From positions 1 to 13,833 of the forward strand of contig NVSZ01000072.1 of assembly GCA_002732845.1 (NCBI GenBank): DNA of 13,833 nucleotides. The letters run 5' to 3'. Origin of the DNA: Rhodospirillaceae bacterium. GTDB lineage: Bacteria; Pseudomonadota; Alphaproteobacteria; Rhodospirillales; Magnetovibrionaceae. Of this stretch, positions 7,112-13,833 are shown piece by piece (positions within the stretch are counted from its first letter, which is position 1; the number at the start of each line of letters is the position of its first letter). The translations under genes were made by a program, and so were the position numbers. The notes under the pieces are model-generated. The model was not told where the DNA came from. It did not search any database and was given only the letters and a program-made list of their open reading frames with translations.

Positions 7112-9967
7112 TTAAGCCTCATCATCCGAATCTGGTTTAGATGATTCGCTGTCAGAGCTTTCATTTTCGGTTACCGGAGCTTCGCTTGTGGAAGCTTCGG
7201 CTGCTTCGCCCTCGCCCGCTTGACCGTTTTCGTTGCCTTCGACGGTTTCACCGTTTTCAGATTCGGCTTCATCGTCTTCGACTTCGGACAATTGGGTGAC
7301 CGACATTACATGTTCGCCCTTGCCCGTTTTGAACAACGTCACGCCCTGAGTATTGCGGGCCGCGATGCGAATGTCGTGCACCCGCGTGCGGATCAATTGA
7401 CCGCCATCGGTGACCATCACCAATTCATCACTTTGGATAACCGGGAACGATGCCACAACGCCGCCGTTGCGATCAGACGTGACAATGGACGTAATGCCCA
7501 GCCCGCCCCGTCCGGCGATGCGGTAATCGTACGCTGATGTACGTTTGCCATAGCCGTTTTCGGTGACGGTCAGGATGAATTCTTCCAAGTTTTCAAGTTC
7601 CGCAAAGCGTTCTTCGCTCATACCCAGTTTGGTTGGGTCGGTGATCAGGTCATCCCCGCCATCGGTGCCATCTGAACGACGTCTGGCCGATTGAATTTTC
7701 AAGTAAGCTTTGCGTTCATCGACTTTGCTATCCACGTGACCGATGATGGTCATGGAAATGGCTTCGTCCTTGGCATCTTTAAACTTCATGCCGCGCACAC
7801 CAGTTGAGGCCCGGCTGGCAAAAACGCGAACCGCAGTGACCGGGAAACGAATGCATTTGCCTTCGCGCGCCGACAACAACACGTCATCGTTTTCACAACA
7901 TGACGCCACGCCGACCAATTTATCGTCTTCGCCCAGTTTCATGGCAATTTTACCGTTGCGCATGACATTGGTGAAATCAGACAGACGGTTACGCCGCACA
8001 TTGCCAGAAGCCGTGGCAAACATGACAAACAAATCTTGCCATGTTTCTTCGTCTTCGGGCATTGGCATTAATGTTGAGATGGTTTCGCCTTCGCTGAGCG
8101 GGAAGATGTTGACCATCGCCTGACCCCGCGCCGTGGGGCTGCCCATGGGCAGTTTATAGACCTTGAGTTTGTACACCTGACCTAACGATGAGAAGAACAG
8201 CACCGGAGTATGGGTGTTCACCACGAATACCTGAGACACAAAATCTTCGTCCCGCGTGCTCATGCCCGAACGGCCTTTGCCGCCGCGCCGTTGCGCCCGG
8301 TACGTCGAAAGCGGTACGCGTTTGATGTATCCGGTGTTGGTGACCGTGACGACCATTTCTTCGCGTTGGATTAAATCTTCGATATCGTGTTCGAATTCGG
8401 CGTCTTCCAACGAAGTGCGACGATCCGTAGCGAACTGTTCGCGCATTTCTTCCAATTCGTCGGTCAAAATGCCAAACAATTTTTCACGAGAGCCCAAAAT
8501 GGACAGCAATTCTTTGATATCTACGCCCAAAGCGGTCAAATCGTCGGCGATTTTATCGCGTTCCAGACCGGTCAAACGATGCAAGCGCAGTTCCAAGATA
8601 CCGCGCGCCTGGGTTTCAGAAAGCATATAGGTGCCTTCGTCGCTGACCACGCGACCGGGTTCGTCAATCAACGCAATCAACGGCGCCACGTCTTTGGCGG
8701 GCCAGGCTTTTTCCATCAATTGTTCGCGCGCGACCTGAGGATTGGGTGCTGCGCGGATCAGTTTAATGACGTCGTCTAAGTTTGCCACCGCCATCGCCAA
8801 GCCCACCAACAAGTGCGCCTTGTCGCGGGCTTTGTTCAACAAGAAAATGGTGCGGCGACGAATGACCTCTTCGCGAAATTCAACAAAATATTCAAGAATT
8901 TGTTTGAGGTTCATCAGTTGTGGACGGCCTTTGTTCAAGGCCAGCATGTTCACGCCAAAGCTGGTTTGCAGTTGGGTGAATTTGAACAATTGAGCCAAAA
9001 CAACTTCGGCCATGGCATCGCGTTTGATTTCGACAACCACGCGCACGCCTTGACGATCTGATTCGTCGCGAATGTCGGAAATGCCTTCGATTTTTTTGTC
9101 GCGGACACAATGCGCCATGGCTTCGACCATGCGCGCCTTGTTCACCTGATACGGCACTTCGGTGATGATGATGGCTTCACGATTCTTAGGACGTTCTTCG
9201 ATTTCTGTGCGACCGCGCATAATCACCGAGCCCCGCCCGGTATGGAAAGCCGAATGGATACCCTGTTTGCCCATGATCAAACCACCCGTTGGGAAATCAG
9301 GCGCCAACACGTGCTGCATTAGGCCATCAATGGTGATGTCTGGGTTTTCGATCAAGGCCAAGCAACCATCCAGGACTTCGCCCAGATTATGGGGCGGAAT
9401 GTTGGTTGCCATGCCCACCGCGATGCCGCCCGCGCCGTTCACCAACAAGTTGGGGAAACGTGCCGGCAGAACTTTGGGTTCGCGTTGGCTGTCGTCATAG
9501 TTGGGTTGAAAATCAACCGTGTCTTTATCGATATCGTCGATCAGAGCATGGGCGGATTTCGCCATGCGGGCTTCGGTGTAACGCATGGCGGCGGCGCGGT
9601 CACCGTCCATCGAACCAAAGTTACCCTGACCACTGATCAGCGGCAGGCGCAAAGAGAAGGTCTGAGCCATCCGCACCATGGCGTCATAAATGGCACTGTC
9701 GCCGTGGGGGTGATATTTACCCATGACGTCACCAACGATGCGCGCAGATTTTTTAAACGGCTTGGTCGCATCATAGCCATTTTCGTTCATGGCATGGATA
9801 ATGCGGCGGTGAACAGGCTTCAGGCCGTCCCGCACGTCCGGCAAAGCCCGGCTGACAATCACGCTCATCGCATAATCCAGATAGGAGGTTTTCATCTCCT
9901 CTTCGATGGAGATGGTTTCAAAACGCTCGGCCTTGGGACCTGTCGGTGGTGACGATTCGGATGTCAA
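7112..9967 (-). CDS. gyrA: DNA gyrase subunit A
   Basis: GyrA cuts and rejoins DNA within the A2B2 gyrase that introduces negative supercoils. Counting from the TTG at 9965-9967 the protein has 951 residues. The breakage-reunion domain (about 20-520) holds [10 protein letters not shown] (86-95), with Ser and Asp at the two classic quinolone positions (residues 91 and 95), and catalytic Tyr130 in [11 protein letters not shown]. The C-terminal pinwheel begins with the GyrA box QRRGGKG and contains an insert ([13 protein letters not shown] onward) of the kind seen in alphaproteobacteria. It ends in an acidic tail of about 55 residues rich in Glu, Asp and Ser. No ATG or GTG lies between the upstream in-frame stop and TTG; AGGGGT precedes TTG at good spacing. 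Starting at Met25 would remove residues before the conserved [14 protein letters not shown]. It shares a message with coaD. Confidence 0.97.
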   Translation of the reverse strand: MTSESSPPTGPKAERFETISIEEEMKTSYLDYAMSVIVSRALPDVRDGLKPVHRRIIHAMNENGYDATKPFKKSARIVGDVMGKYHPHGDSAIYDAMVRMAQTFSLRLPLISGQGNFGSMDGDRAAAMRYTEARMAKSAHALIDDIDKDTVDFQPNYDDSQREPKVLPARFPNLLVNGAGGIAVGMATNIPPHNLGEVLDGCLALIENPDITIDGLMQHVLAPDFPTGGLIMGKQGIHSAFHTGRGSVIMRGRTEIEERPKNREAIIITEVPYQVNKARMVEAMAHCVRDKKIEGISDIRDESDRQGVRVVVEIKRDAMAEVVLAQLFKFTQLQTSFGVNMLALNKGRPQLMNLKQILEYFVEFREEVIRRRTIFLLNKARDKAHLLVGLAMAVANLDDVIKLIRAAPNPQVAREQLMEKAWPAKDVAPLIALIDEPGRVVSDEGTYMLSETQARGILELRLHRLTGLERDKIADDLTALGVDIKELLSILGSREKLFGILTDELEEMREQFATDRRTSLEDAEFEHDIEDLIQREEMVVTVTNTGYIKRVPLSTYRAQRRGGKGRSGMSTRDEDFVSQVFVVNTHTPVLFFSSLGQVYKLKVYKLPMGSPTARGQAMVNIFPLSEGETISTLMPMPEDEETWQDLFVMFATASGNVRRNRLSDFTNVMRNGKIAMKLGEDDKLVGVASCCENDDVLLSAREGKCIRFPVTAVRVFASRASTGVRGMKFKDAKDEAISMTIIGHVDSKVDERKAYLKIQSARRRSDGTDGGDDLITDPTKLGMSEERFAELENLEEFILTVTENGYGKRTSAYDYRIAGRGGLGITSIVTSDRNGGVVASFPVIQSDELVMVTDGGQLIRTRVHDIRIAARNTQGVTLFKTGKGEHVMSVTQLSEVEDDEAESENGETVEGNENGQAGEGEAAEASTSEAPVTENESSDSESSKPDSDDEA

Positions 9968-10053
9968 AGGCTTACCCCTATTAAATCACAAGCGATATCA
10001 ACAGCTTACAATACATATAAAGCCGCCAAAATTGACGACCTTTTGTGGTGTAG

Positions 10054-10082
10054 AATTTAGCATTTTAGCCCCCTTATCACAA
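10054..10082 (-). promoter_or_regulatory. Candidate promoter of gyrA
   Basis: TTGTGA (10077-10082) and TAAATT (10054-10059) are 17 bp apart, each matching consensus at four of six positions. This would give a leader of about 80 bases to the TTG start. It lies downstream of the ssb terminator, so gyrA-coaD would be independent of ssb. The rest of the 9968-10131 interval shows only an 11-bp palindrome (10084-10094) and no coding signal. Confidence 0.3.
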
Positions 10083-10131
10083 CCGCCTGAGGCGTCTTTA
10101 TTGAGTTTTTTCAAGCCTTCGAAAGGCCATC

Positions 10132-10165
10132 AAAAAAGGCCGCCCCATACTCAGGCGACCTTTTT
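10132..10165 (-). terminator. Rho-independent terminator of ssb
   Basis: On the minus strand AAAAAGGTCGCC pairs with GGCGGCCTTTTT, 12 bp with one G-U pair, around a loop of about 9 bases, followed by a run of six T. It starts 25 bases after the ssb stop and is a textbook intrinsic terminator. Confidence 0.9.
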
Positions 10166-10190
10166 AAAAGAATTTTATTTTACCGGAGAT

Positions 10191-10715
10191 TTAGAACGGA
10201 ATTTCGTCGTCCAGATCGGCACCCGGCGCTGGGCCAGAGCCGCCACCGCTGCTGCCACTGTCAAATCCGCCGCCACCACCATCGCTGCTGCCAGATGGGC
10301 CGCTGTCATAGCCGCCACCGCCACCAGAACCGCCACCAAAGTCGCCGCCGCCGCCGCCGCCATCACGGCCGCCCAGCATGGTCAGGTTTGAATTAAAGCC
10401 CTGAAGCGCAATTTCTGTGGTGTAACGATCTTGACCGTCTTTATCCTGCCATTTGCGGGTTTGCAATTGACCTTCAATATAAACGGTTGAGCCTTTGCGC
10501 AGATATTTTTCAGCAATATTGGCGAGGCCTTCTGAAAAAATCACCACACGATGCCATTCGGTTTTTTCCCGGCGTTCGCCGGTGGTGCGATCTTTCCAGC
10601 TTTCGGATGTCGCAATCGACATGTTGACGATTTTTTTATTGTCTTGGGTAAAGCGAACTTCGGGATCACGGCCCAAATTCCCCACCAAAATGACCTTATT
10701 GATACTGCCTGCCAT
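10191..10715 (-). CDS. ssb: Single-stranded DNA-binding protein
   Basis: SSB coats single-stranded DNA as a tetramer during replication, recombination and repair, and recruits partner proteins by its C-terminal tip. The 174-residue product begins [20 protein letters not shown], has an OB fold over about residues 1-113 (with [20 protein letters not shown] in the middle), a disordered linker of Gly, Ser and Asp (about 116-165), and ends DLDDEIPF, the conserved acidic tip. The start ATG at 10713-10715 has GGGGA upstream. I found no alphaproteobacterial SOS box (GTTC-N7-GTTC) in the leader. The gene has its own terminator before gyrA. The ssb-gyrA order is common in alphaproteobacteria. Confidence 0.97.
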   Translation of the reverse strand: MAGSINKVILVGNLGRDPEVRFTQDNKKIVNMSIATSESWKDRTTGERREKTEWHRVVIFSEGLANIAEKYLRKGSTVYIEGQLQTRKWQDKDGQDRYTTEIALQGFNSNLTMLGGRDGGGGGGDFGGGSGGGGGYDSGPSGSSDGGGGGFDSGSSGGGSGPAPGADLDDEIPF

Positions 10716-10725
10716 GTCTTTCCCC

Positions 10726-10755
10726 GTGGTTTATAAAGTGGTTTAAAAGTGGTTT
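10726..10755. repeat. Three phased copies of AAACCAC in the ssb leader
   Basis: AAACCAC occurs on the minus strand at 10749-10755, 10738-10744 and 10726-10732, with steps of 11 and 12 bases. The copies lie between the candidate ssb promoter and its ribosome site. Spacing near one helical turn would suit repeated contacts by a protein on one DNA face; a small tandem duplication is the simpler explanation. Confidence 0.5.
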
Positions 10756-10766
10756 TGTTAGCAAAC

Positions 10767-10795
10767 CTTAGAACATAAAGCTCGGCTGTTGTCAG
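10767..10795 (-). promoter_or_regulatory. Candidate sigma-70 promoter of ssb
   Basis: CTGACA (10790-10795) and TCTAAG (10767-10772) are 17 bp apart and match the consensus at five and four of six positions. Transcription would start near 10760, giving a leader of about 45 bases that contains the three AAACCAC repeats. Confidence 0.35.
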
Positions 10796-10808
10796 AACTT
10801 TATTCTGA
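10792..10808. promoter_or_regulatory. Inverted repeat overlapping the ssb -35 element
   Basis: TCAGAACTTTATTCTGA has perfect 6-bp arms around 5 bases and overlaps four bases of the candidate -35. It lies 41 bases after the stop of the upstream response regulator gene. It may be an operator for ssb; as RNA it would be a weak hairpin without a U-run, so a poor terminator. Confidence 0.35.
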
Positions 10809-10849
10809 TCAAATAGAAAGGCCTGTATTTTCAACATGATCGAAAAGGC

Positions 10850-11458
10850 TTAAGTCGGCTGTTGATCCACCGGATCAATTTGATGAAGACGCAAATCCTT
10901 ACCATCAAACTTCTGATTCGTTTTGCGACGATCCGGCCCAAAAAAGTCAGACGTCTCAAAAAACGGCCGGGGGTTTTCCATTACGTCAACGATGCGCCCC
11001 AACAAGGACTTCGGCGAAATCGGCTTGCCCAAAAAACCGCTTACCCCGGCATTGTTCGCCGTTGTGCGCAACCGTTCTTCGGTATAACCGGTGACCATGA
11101 TGATGGGAACAAAGCGGTTGGGGCCCTTGAGTGAGCGGATTTCTTTAACAAATTCCACACCGTCCATACCATCCATTTTCCAATCGACGATCACCAAATC
11201 AGGTGTTTTGGTTTGCAAGACTTCTAAAGCTTCAATGCCGTCTTCGGTTTCTTCAAGGTTATCTATACCCAAGGCCTGCAAGACCTTGCGCATCAACGTC
11301 CTAAAATGGATATTGTCTTCGACAAGCAGTAAATTAAGCTGAGTTATGTCAACGGATAACGTTGCTGATGACGTTGTAGCTGACGTTGTAGCTGACGTTG
11401 TACCTGACGTTGTAGCTGATGTTGTAGATGGCGTTGCAGATGACATTTCGGACGACAT
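10850..11458 (-). CDS. Single-domain response regulator with repetitive Thr/Ser/Ala N-terminus and FFGPDRR tail
   Basis: This 202-residue protein is a CheY-like receiver with no DNA-binding or enzyme domain. Residues 1-36 are almost only Thr, Ser and Ala, coded by a 12-bp tandem repeat. The receiver (about 41-162) has acidic E47/D48 in LLLVEDN, phospho-acceptor D92 in LVIVDWKMDGMDG, T123 in MVTGYTEE and K145 in FLGKP, so it should be phosphorylated. A tail follows with NPRPFFETSDFFGPDRR, shared with the neighbouring receiver protein. I cannot name its kinase or target; motility or another phosphorelay are possible. The ATG at 11456-11458 is the first start after an in-frame stop, but its nearest ribosome-like site (AAAGGG) is about 14 bases away, so translation may be weak; Met5 is an alternative. 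Confidence 0.85.
   Translation of the reverse strand: MSSEMSSATPSTTSATTSGTTSATTSATTSSATLSVDITQLNLLLVEDNIHFRTLMRKVLQALGIDNLEETEDGIEALEVLQTKTPDLVIVDWKMDGMDGVEFVKEIRSLKGPNRFVPIIMVTGYTEERLRTTANNAGVSGFLGKPISPKSLLGRIVDVMENPRPFFETSDFFGPDRRKTNQKFDGKDLRLHQIDPVDQQPT
11355..11450. repeat. 12-bp tandem repeat coding the response regulator N-terminus
   Basis: Eight consecutive 12-bp units cover this span. The five from 11367 to 11426 differ at only one or two positions from GCTGACGTTGTA; the outer ones are more diverged. Each unit encodes about Thr-Thr-Ser-Ala in the response regulator. Because 12 is a multiple of three, gain or loss of units would change the length of the linker without shifting the frame. 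Confidence 0.9.
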
Positions 11459-11612
11459 TGTAAACTTTAGACCCTTTGTATTGCCTTAATTTCCACTGTT
11501 AAAATCAAGCTTTTATATCAGGCCCAACCCCCCAGTAAGTTGCCGATAACATATCTGATTTAATACCTGAGCGGAACTCTTTTTTTGTCTGACGCCTAAA
11601 GCTTATCAAACA

Positions 11613-12146
11613 TTATGAAGGTTCAATAATTTCGGGTTCTTGGCTTCTGCGTTCGTCGTTTAAATTATCGTCCAAAGTATGCCGACGACGGTCGGGGCCA
11701 AAGAAGCTTTCCGATTTAACAAAAGGCCGCGGCTTGTTGATTAATGACTGAATGCGTAAATTCAAAATCTTGGCCGACAGTGGTTTGGCCAGATATTCGG
11801 TCCCCCCAGCATCCCGAGCACCGGCGACATCTTTTATCGCCGGTGTGCTTGAGGTGATGATGATCGGCACAAAAGGATCTACTTTTTCTTCATTATTGCG
11901 AATTCTGCGGGCCAATTCGATTCCGCCCAAAGGCCGCATTTCAACATCTAAAATCAGCAAATCACAGGGACTGTCGCTTAGGACGTCCAACGCGCGCTCT
12001 CCATCGGCAGCATCAAAAACCCGTGCAACTCCAATGGAATGCATCAAAATATTGTGAATAATTTTCCGCATTTGCGCGGATGAGTCTGCGACCAGAACAA
12101 AGAGTCTGGCGCTGGGCTCTTCTTCGTCTGAATAGATATTGGGCAT
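11613..12146 (-). CDS. Single-domain response regulator with FFGPDRRR tail
   Basis: This is a second CheY-like receiver, 177 residues long and without an output domain. It has D21 in LVADSSAQMRKI, phospho-acceptor D67 in LLILDVEM, T98 in IIITSST and K121 in YLAKPLS. The first of the usual two acidic residues is Ala20, though the more conserved Asp remains. After the receiver comes KPRPFVKSESFFGPDRRR, nearly the same tail as in the next receiver downstream, followed by a charged end. The start is the ATG at 12144-12146, with GGAGG 10 bases upstream; a TTG three codons earlier overlaps the ribosome site. It lies 54 bases after mgtE. Partner kinase and target are unknown. Confidence 0.87.
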   Translation of the reverse strand: MPNIYSDEEEPSARLFVLVADSSAQMRKIIHNILMHSIGVARVFDAADGERALDVLSDSPCDLLILDVEMRPLGGIELARRIRNNEEKVDPFVPIIITSSTPAIKDVAGARDAGGTEYLAKPLSAKILNLRIQSLINKPRPFVKSESFFGPDRRRHTLDDNLNDERRSQEPEIIEPS

Positions 12147-12167
12147 CGCAAGCAATCCTCCGCGTAT

Positions 12168-12196
12168 ATTGTCGGAAGCTGACGCGATTTTGTCAA
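12168..12196 (-). promoter_or_regulatory. Sigma-70 promoter candidate for the upstream response regulator
   Basis: TTGACA (12191-12196), a perfect -35, and GACAAT (12168-12173), four of six for a -10, are 17 bp apart in the gap after mgtE. Transcription would start near 12161, at the ribosome site, leaving a leader of only about 15 bases. Confidence 0.5.
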
Positions 12197-12200
12197 TATT

Positions 12201-13649
12201 TTACAGCAAGAAAGCGGTGCCAAGCCCCAAAAAGACCAAGAACCCAACAACATCCGTGACGGTGGTCAAAAACACACTGCTGGCCAAAGCCGGGTCAATT
12301 CCACGGCGTTCCAACATGATGGGAATCGCCGCCCCCGTGACACCAGCGACCAACATATTGATGATCATCGCCAAGCCAATCACGATGCCCAGCCCAGGCG
12401 ATGAAAACCACAGCCACGCCACGTTGCCCATGAGGACCGCAAACAAAATACCATTGATGCCCCCCACCAAAGTTTCTTTGCCAATTTGACGCATGGCATT
12501 GGTGGTGGTCAGTTCTTTGGTCGCCAAGGCCCTGACCGCAACGGTCATGGTTTGTGTGCCCGCATTGCCGCCCATGGACGCCACAATCGGCATCAACACC
12601 GCCAACGCGACCACTTGTTCGATGGTGCCTTGAAAAAAGCCAATGACCGAAGACGCCAAAATTGCGGTCATCAAATTTACAAAGAGCCAGCTAAAACGCG
12701 ATCGTGTGGTATCGACAGCCGCCGCGTACAAATCATCTTCTTGCAAACCACCCAAGCGCAAGATGTCGTCTTCGGCTTCTTCATCGATAACGTCGACCAC
12801 GTCATCAATGGTGATCATACCCACCAAACGCCCATCGTCTCCAACCACCGGTGCCGACACCAGATCGCGTTGCCGGAATAAAAACGCCACTTCTTCCTGA
12901 TCCAAATCCACCGGAACCAGTTTCATTTCTTCGTGCATGATATCGGTGATGGCGACCGGGCGTTGGCTTTGCAACAAAACGCTCAACGGCACCGTGCCCA
13001 GGGGGGTGTGTCTGGGATCAACCACCACCAAGTCGTAAAAGATATTGCCAAAATCGGTTGCGGATTTGTCCGCATTGGTGCGCATATAATCGATGGTTTC
13101 GCCGACCGACCAAAACTTTGGCACGGTCATAACTTCGCGTTGCATCAAACGTCCGGCGGAATCTTCTGGATATGACAGGCCTTGTTCGATCAAGGTCCGA
13201 TCGGCGGCCGGGATCGCTTCTAAGACATGCTTTTGTTCGTGTTCGTCCAGCTCGTCAACAAATTCGACCGCGTCATCGATGTCCAATTCGGCCACGGTTT
13301 CGGCCACCGCATCCAAACCGATGATATCCACCGCTTCATCGCGAACGGTTTCGTCCAATTCTGAATAAAATTCGGGATCTAAAACTTCGTGGGCGACTTC
13401 CAACAATTGGCGGCGGTCATCAACACTGAGCGTTTCCAACAAATCGGCGGCGTCGGCAAAATGCAACGGCGCCATCAATTCCCGCACCAGCTGGTCTTGA
13501 TTGGCTTCCAGCGCCAAAATTACGGCGTTGACCGTTTCTTCGGGTATCCCAAAGTGGGTATCTTCGCCATCCCGTTCAAAAACAGAGGGAGCGTCCGGGG
13601 CCTTAGGTAAATCCTTGGGCGCTCGGTTCTCTAGGTTAGGATCGGTCAT
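12201..13649 (-). CDS. mgtE: MgtE-family magnesium channel
   Basis: MgtE is a homodimeric channel in the cytoplasmic membrane that lets Mg2+ in and closes when cytoplasmic Mg2+ binds its soluble domains. The 482-residue product has an acidic N-terminal domain (about 35-165) with helical repeats such as LHFADAADLLETL and LDIDDAVEFVDEL, a pair of CBS domains (about 170-290) including APVVGDDGRLVGMITIDDVV, and a membrane part (about 315-482) of five helices with MPIVASMGGNAGTQTM and ASSVFLTTVTDVVGF, where the late Asp corresponds to the pore ion-binding residue. An N-terminal extension of about 30 residues makes it slightly long. The ATG at 13647-13649 follows GGGGAG; the frame stays open through the terminator and into tRNA-Leu, which is not coding. 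No Mg2+-sensing M-box leader fits in the 23 bases between terminator and start. Confidence 0.95.
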   Translation of the reverse strand: MTDPNLENRAPKDLPKAPDAPSVFERDGEDTHFGIPEETVNAVILALEANQDQLVRELMAPLHFADAADLLETLSVDDRRQLLEVAHEVLDPEFYSELDETVRDEAVDIIGLDAVAETVAELDIDDAVEFVDELDEHEQKHVLEAIPAADRTLIEQGLSYPEDSAGRLMQREVMTVPKFWSVGETIDYMRTNADKSATDFGNIFYDLVVVDPRHTPLGTVPLSVLLQSQRPVAITDIMHEEMKLVPVDLDQEEVAFLFRQRDLVSAPVVGDDGRLVGMITIDDVVDVIDEEAEDDILRLGGLQEDDLYAAAVDTTRSRFSWLFVNLMTAILASSVIGFFQGTIEQVVALAVLMPIVASMGGNAGTQTMTVAVRALATKELTTTNAMRQIGKETLVGGINGILFAVLMGNVAWLWFSSPGLGIVIGLAMIINMLVAGVTGAAIPIMLERRGIDPALASSVFLTTVTDVVGFLVFLGLGTAFLL

Positions 13650-13672
13650 GTCACACTCCCCTCGCCTAAGCT

Positions 13673-13713
13673 CAAAAATTAAAGGCCCGCCATCGCAGGC
13701 GTTGGCGGGCCTT
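13673..13713 (-). terminator. Rho-independent terminator after tRNA-Leu
   Basis: On the minus strand AAGGCCCGCCA and TGGCGGGCCTT form a perfect 11-bp GC-rich stem around a 10-base loop, followed by TTTAATTTTTG. It begins a few bases after the CCA end of tRNA-Leu and ends 23 bases before the mgtE ATG. Confidence 0.9.
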
Positions 13714-13719
13714 AAAATT

Positions 13720-13807
13720 TGGTGCGGTCGAGAAGACTCGAACTTCCACGGGATTATCTCCCACAGCGACCTCAACGCTGCGCGTCTACCAATTCCGCCA
13801 CGACCGC
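13720..13807 (-). tRNA. tRNA-Leu (anticodon GAG, CCA encoded)
   Basis: The minus strand gives a class II tRNA. The acceptor is GCGGTCG paired with CGACCGC, and the D arm contains GGCGGAATTGGTAGACGC. The anticodon stem CAGCG/CGCTG encloses TTGAGGT with anticodon GAG. A long variable arm (TGGGAGATAATCCCG) follows, then a T arm with GTTCGAGTC, a discriminator A and CCA. It is 85 bases, 88 with CCA, and reads CUC and CUU. Its promoter lies beyond or at the edge of the window. Confidence 0.97.
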
Positions 13808-13833
13808 ATAGTCTGTACTTTGGTAGAAGCAGG

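Noticed and set aside
10716..10849. SOS (LexA) box upstream of ssb
   Set aside because: Neither GTTC-N7-GTTC nor GAAC-N7-GAAC is present; GAAC occurs but without a properly spaced partner.
11355..11450. CRISPR-like array from the regularly repeated 12-mers
   Set aside because: Units are directly adjacent with no spacers and lie in frame in a coding gene.
11571..11588. Plus-strand run of seven T between the two response regulator genes, as a terminator
   Set aside because: Only a 3-bp stem precedes it and no gene on the plus strand needs a terminator there.
13650..13775. Upstream extension of the mgtE reading frame by 42 codons
   Set aside because: It crosses the tRNA-Leu terminator and tRNA body; the ATG at 13647-13649 has a good ribosome site.

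Overview
The window reads as chromosomal DNA from an alphaproteobacterium of moderate G+C, probably a marine or aquatic Rhodospirillales-like lineage. The evidence is the alphaproteobacterial GyrA with an insertion in its C-terminal domain, the order ssb-gyrA-coaD, a DctB/DctD pair next to a TRAP dicarboxylate transporter, and CheY-like proteins ending in an RPF...FFGPDRR tail that I associate with this class. The placement is inference from gene content, not a database match. Every gene I can support lies on the minus strand, so transcription runs from high to low coordinates.

From the right edge, the layout is: tRNA-Leu(GAG) closed by a strong intrinsic terminator (13673-13807); mgtE, a magnesium channel (12201-13649); two small single-domain response regulators sharing a C-terminal tail (11613-12146 and 10850-11458), the second with a 12-bp tandem repeat coding a Thr/Ser/Ala N-terminus; ssb with an intrinsic terminator (10132-10715); gyrA and coaD, two bases apart (6603-9967); tRNA-Lys(TTT) with encoded CCA (6398-6473); the dctB-dctD two-component pair (3170-6326); and the dctP-dctQ-dctM TRAP operon, with dctM cut by the left edge (1-2941).

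The best-supported system is C4-dicarboxylate sensing and uptake. DctB should sense dicarboxylate outside the cytoplasmic membrane and phosphorylate DctD, a sigma-54 activator. The 228 bp between dctD and dctP hold, in the expected order, two inverted repeats suited to DctD (32 bp centre to centre), a perfect match to the IHF consensus, and a -24/-12 promoter. The sensor, its regulator, the DNA sites and the regulated transporter therefore sit together. An 8-bp hairpin between dctP and dctQ could raise the amount of binding protein over the membrane subunits.

The rest is housekeeping (DNA topology, single-strand binding, CoA synthesis, Mg2+ transport, two tRNAs) plus two orphan receiver proteins. 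I see no CRISPR array, insertion sequence, prophage or toxin-antitoxin genes, and no clearly novel defence or metabolic system. The least explained parts are the twin receiver proteins with their repeat tract, the structured leader of tRNA-Lys, and the way mgtE starts almost directly after a terminator.
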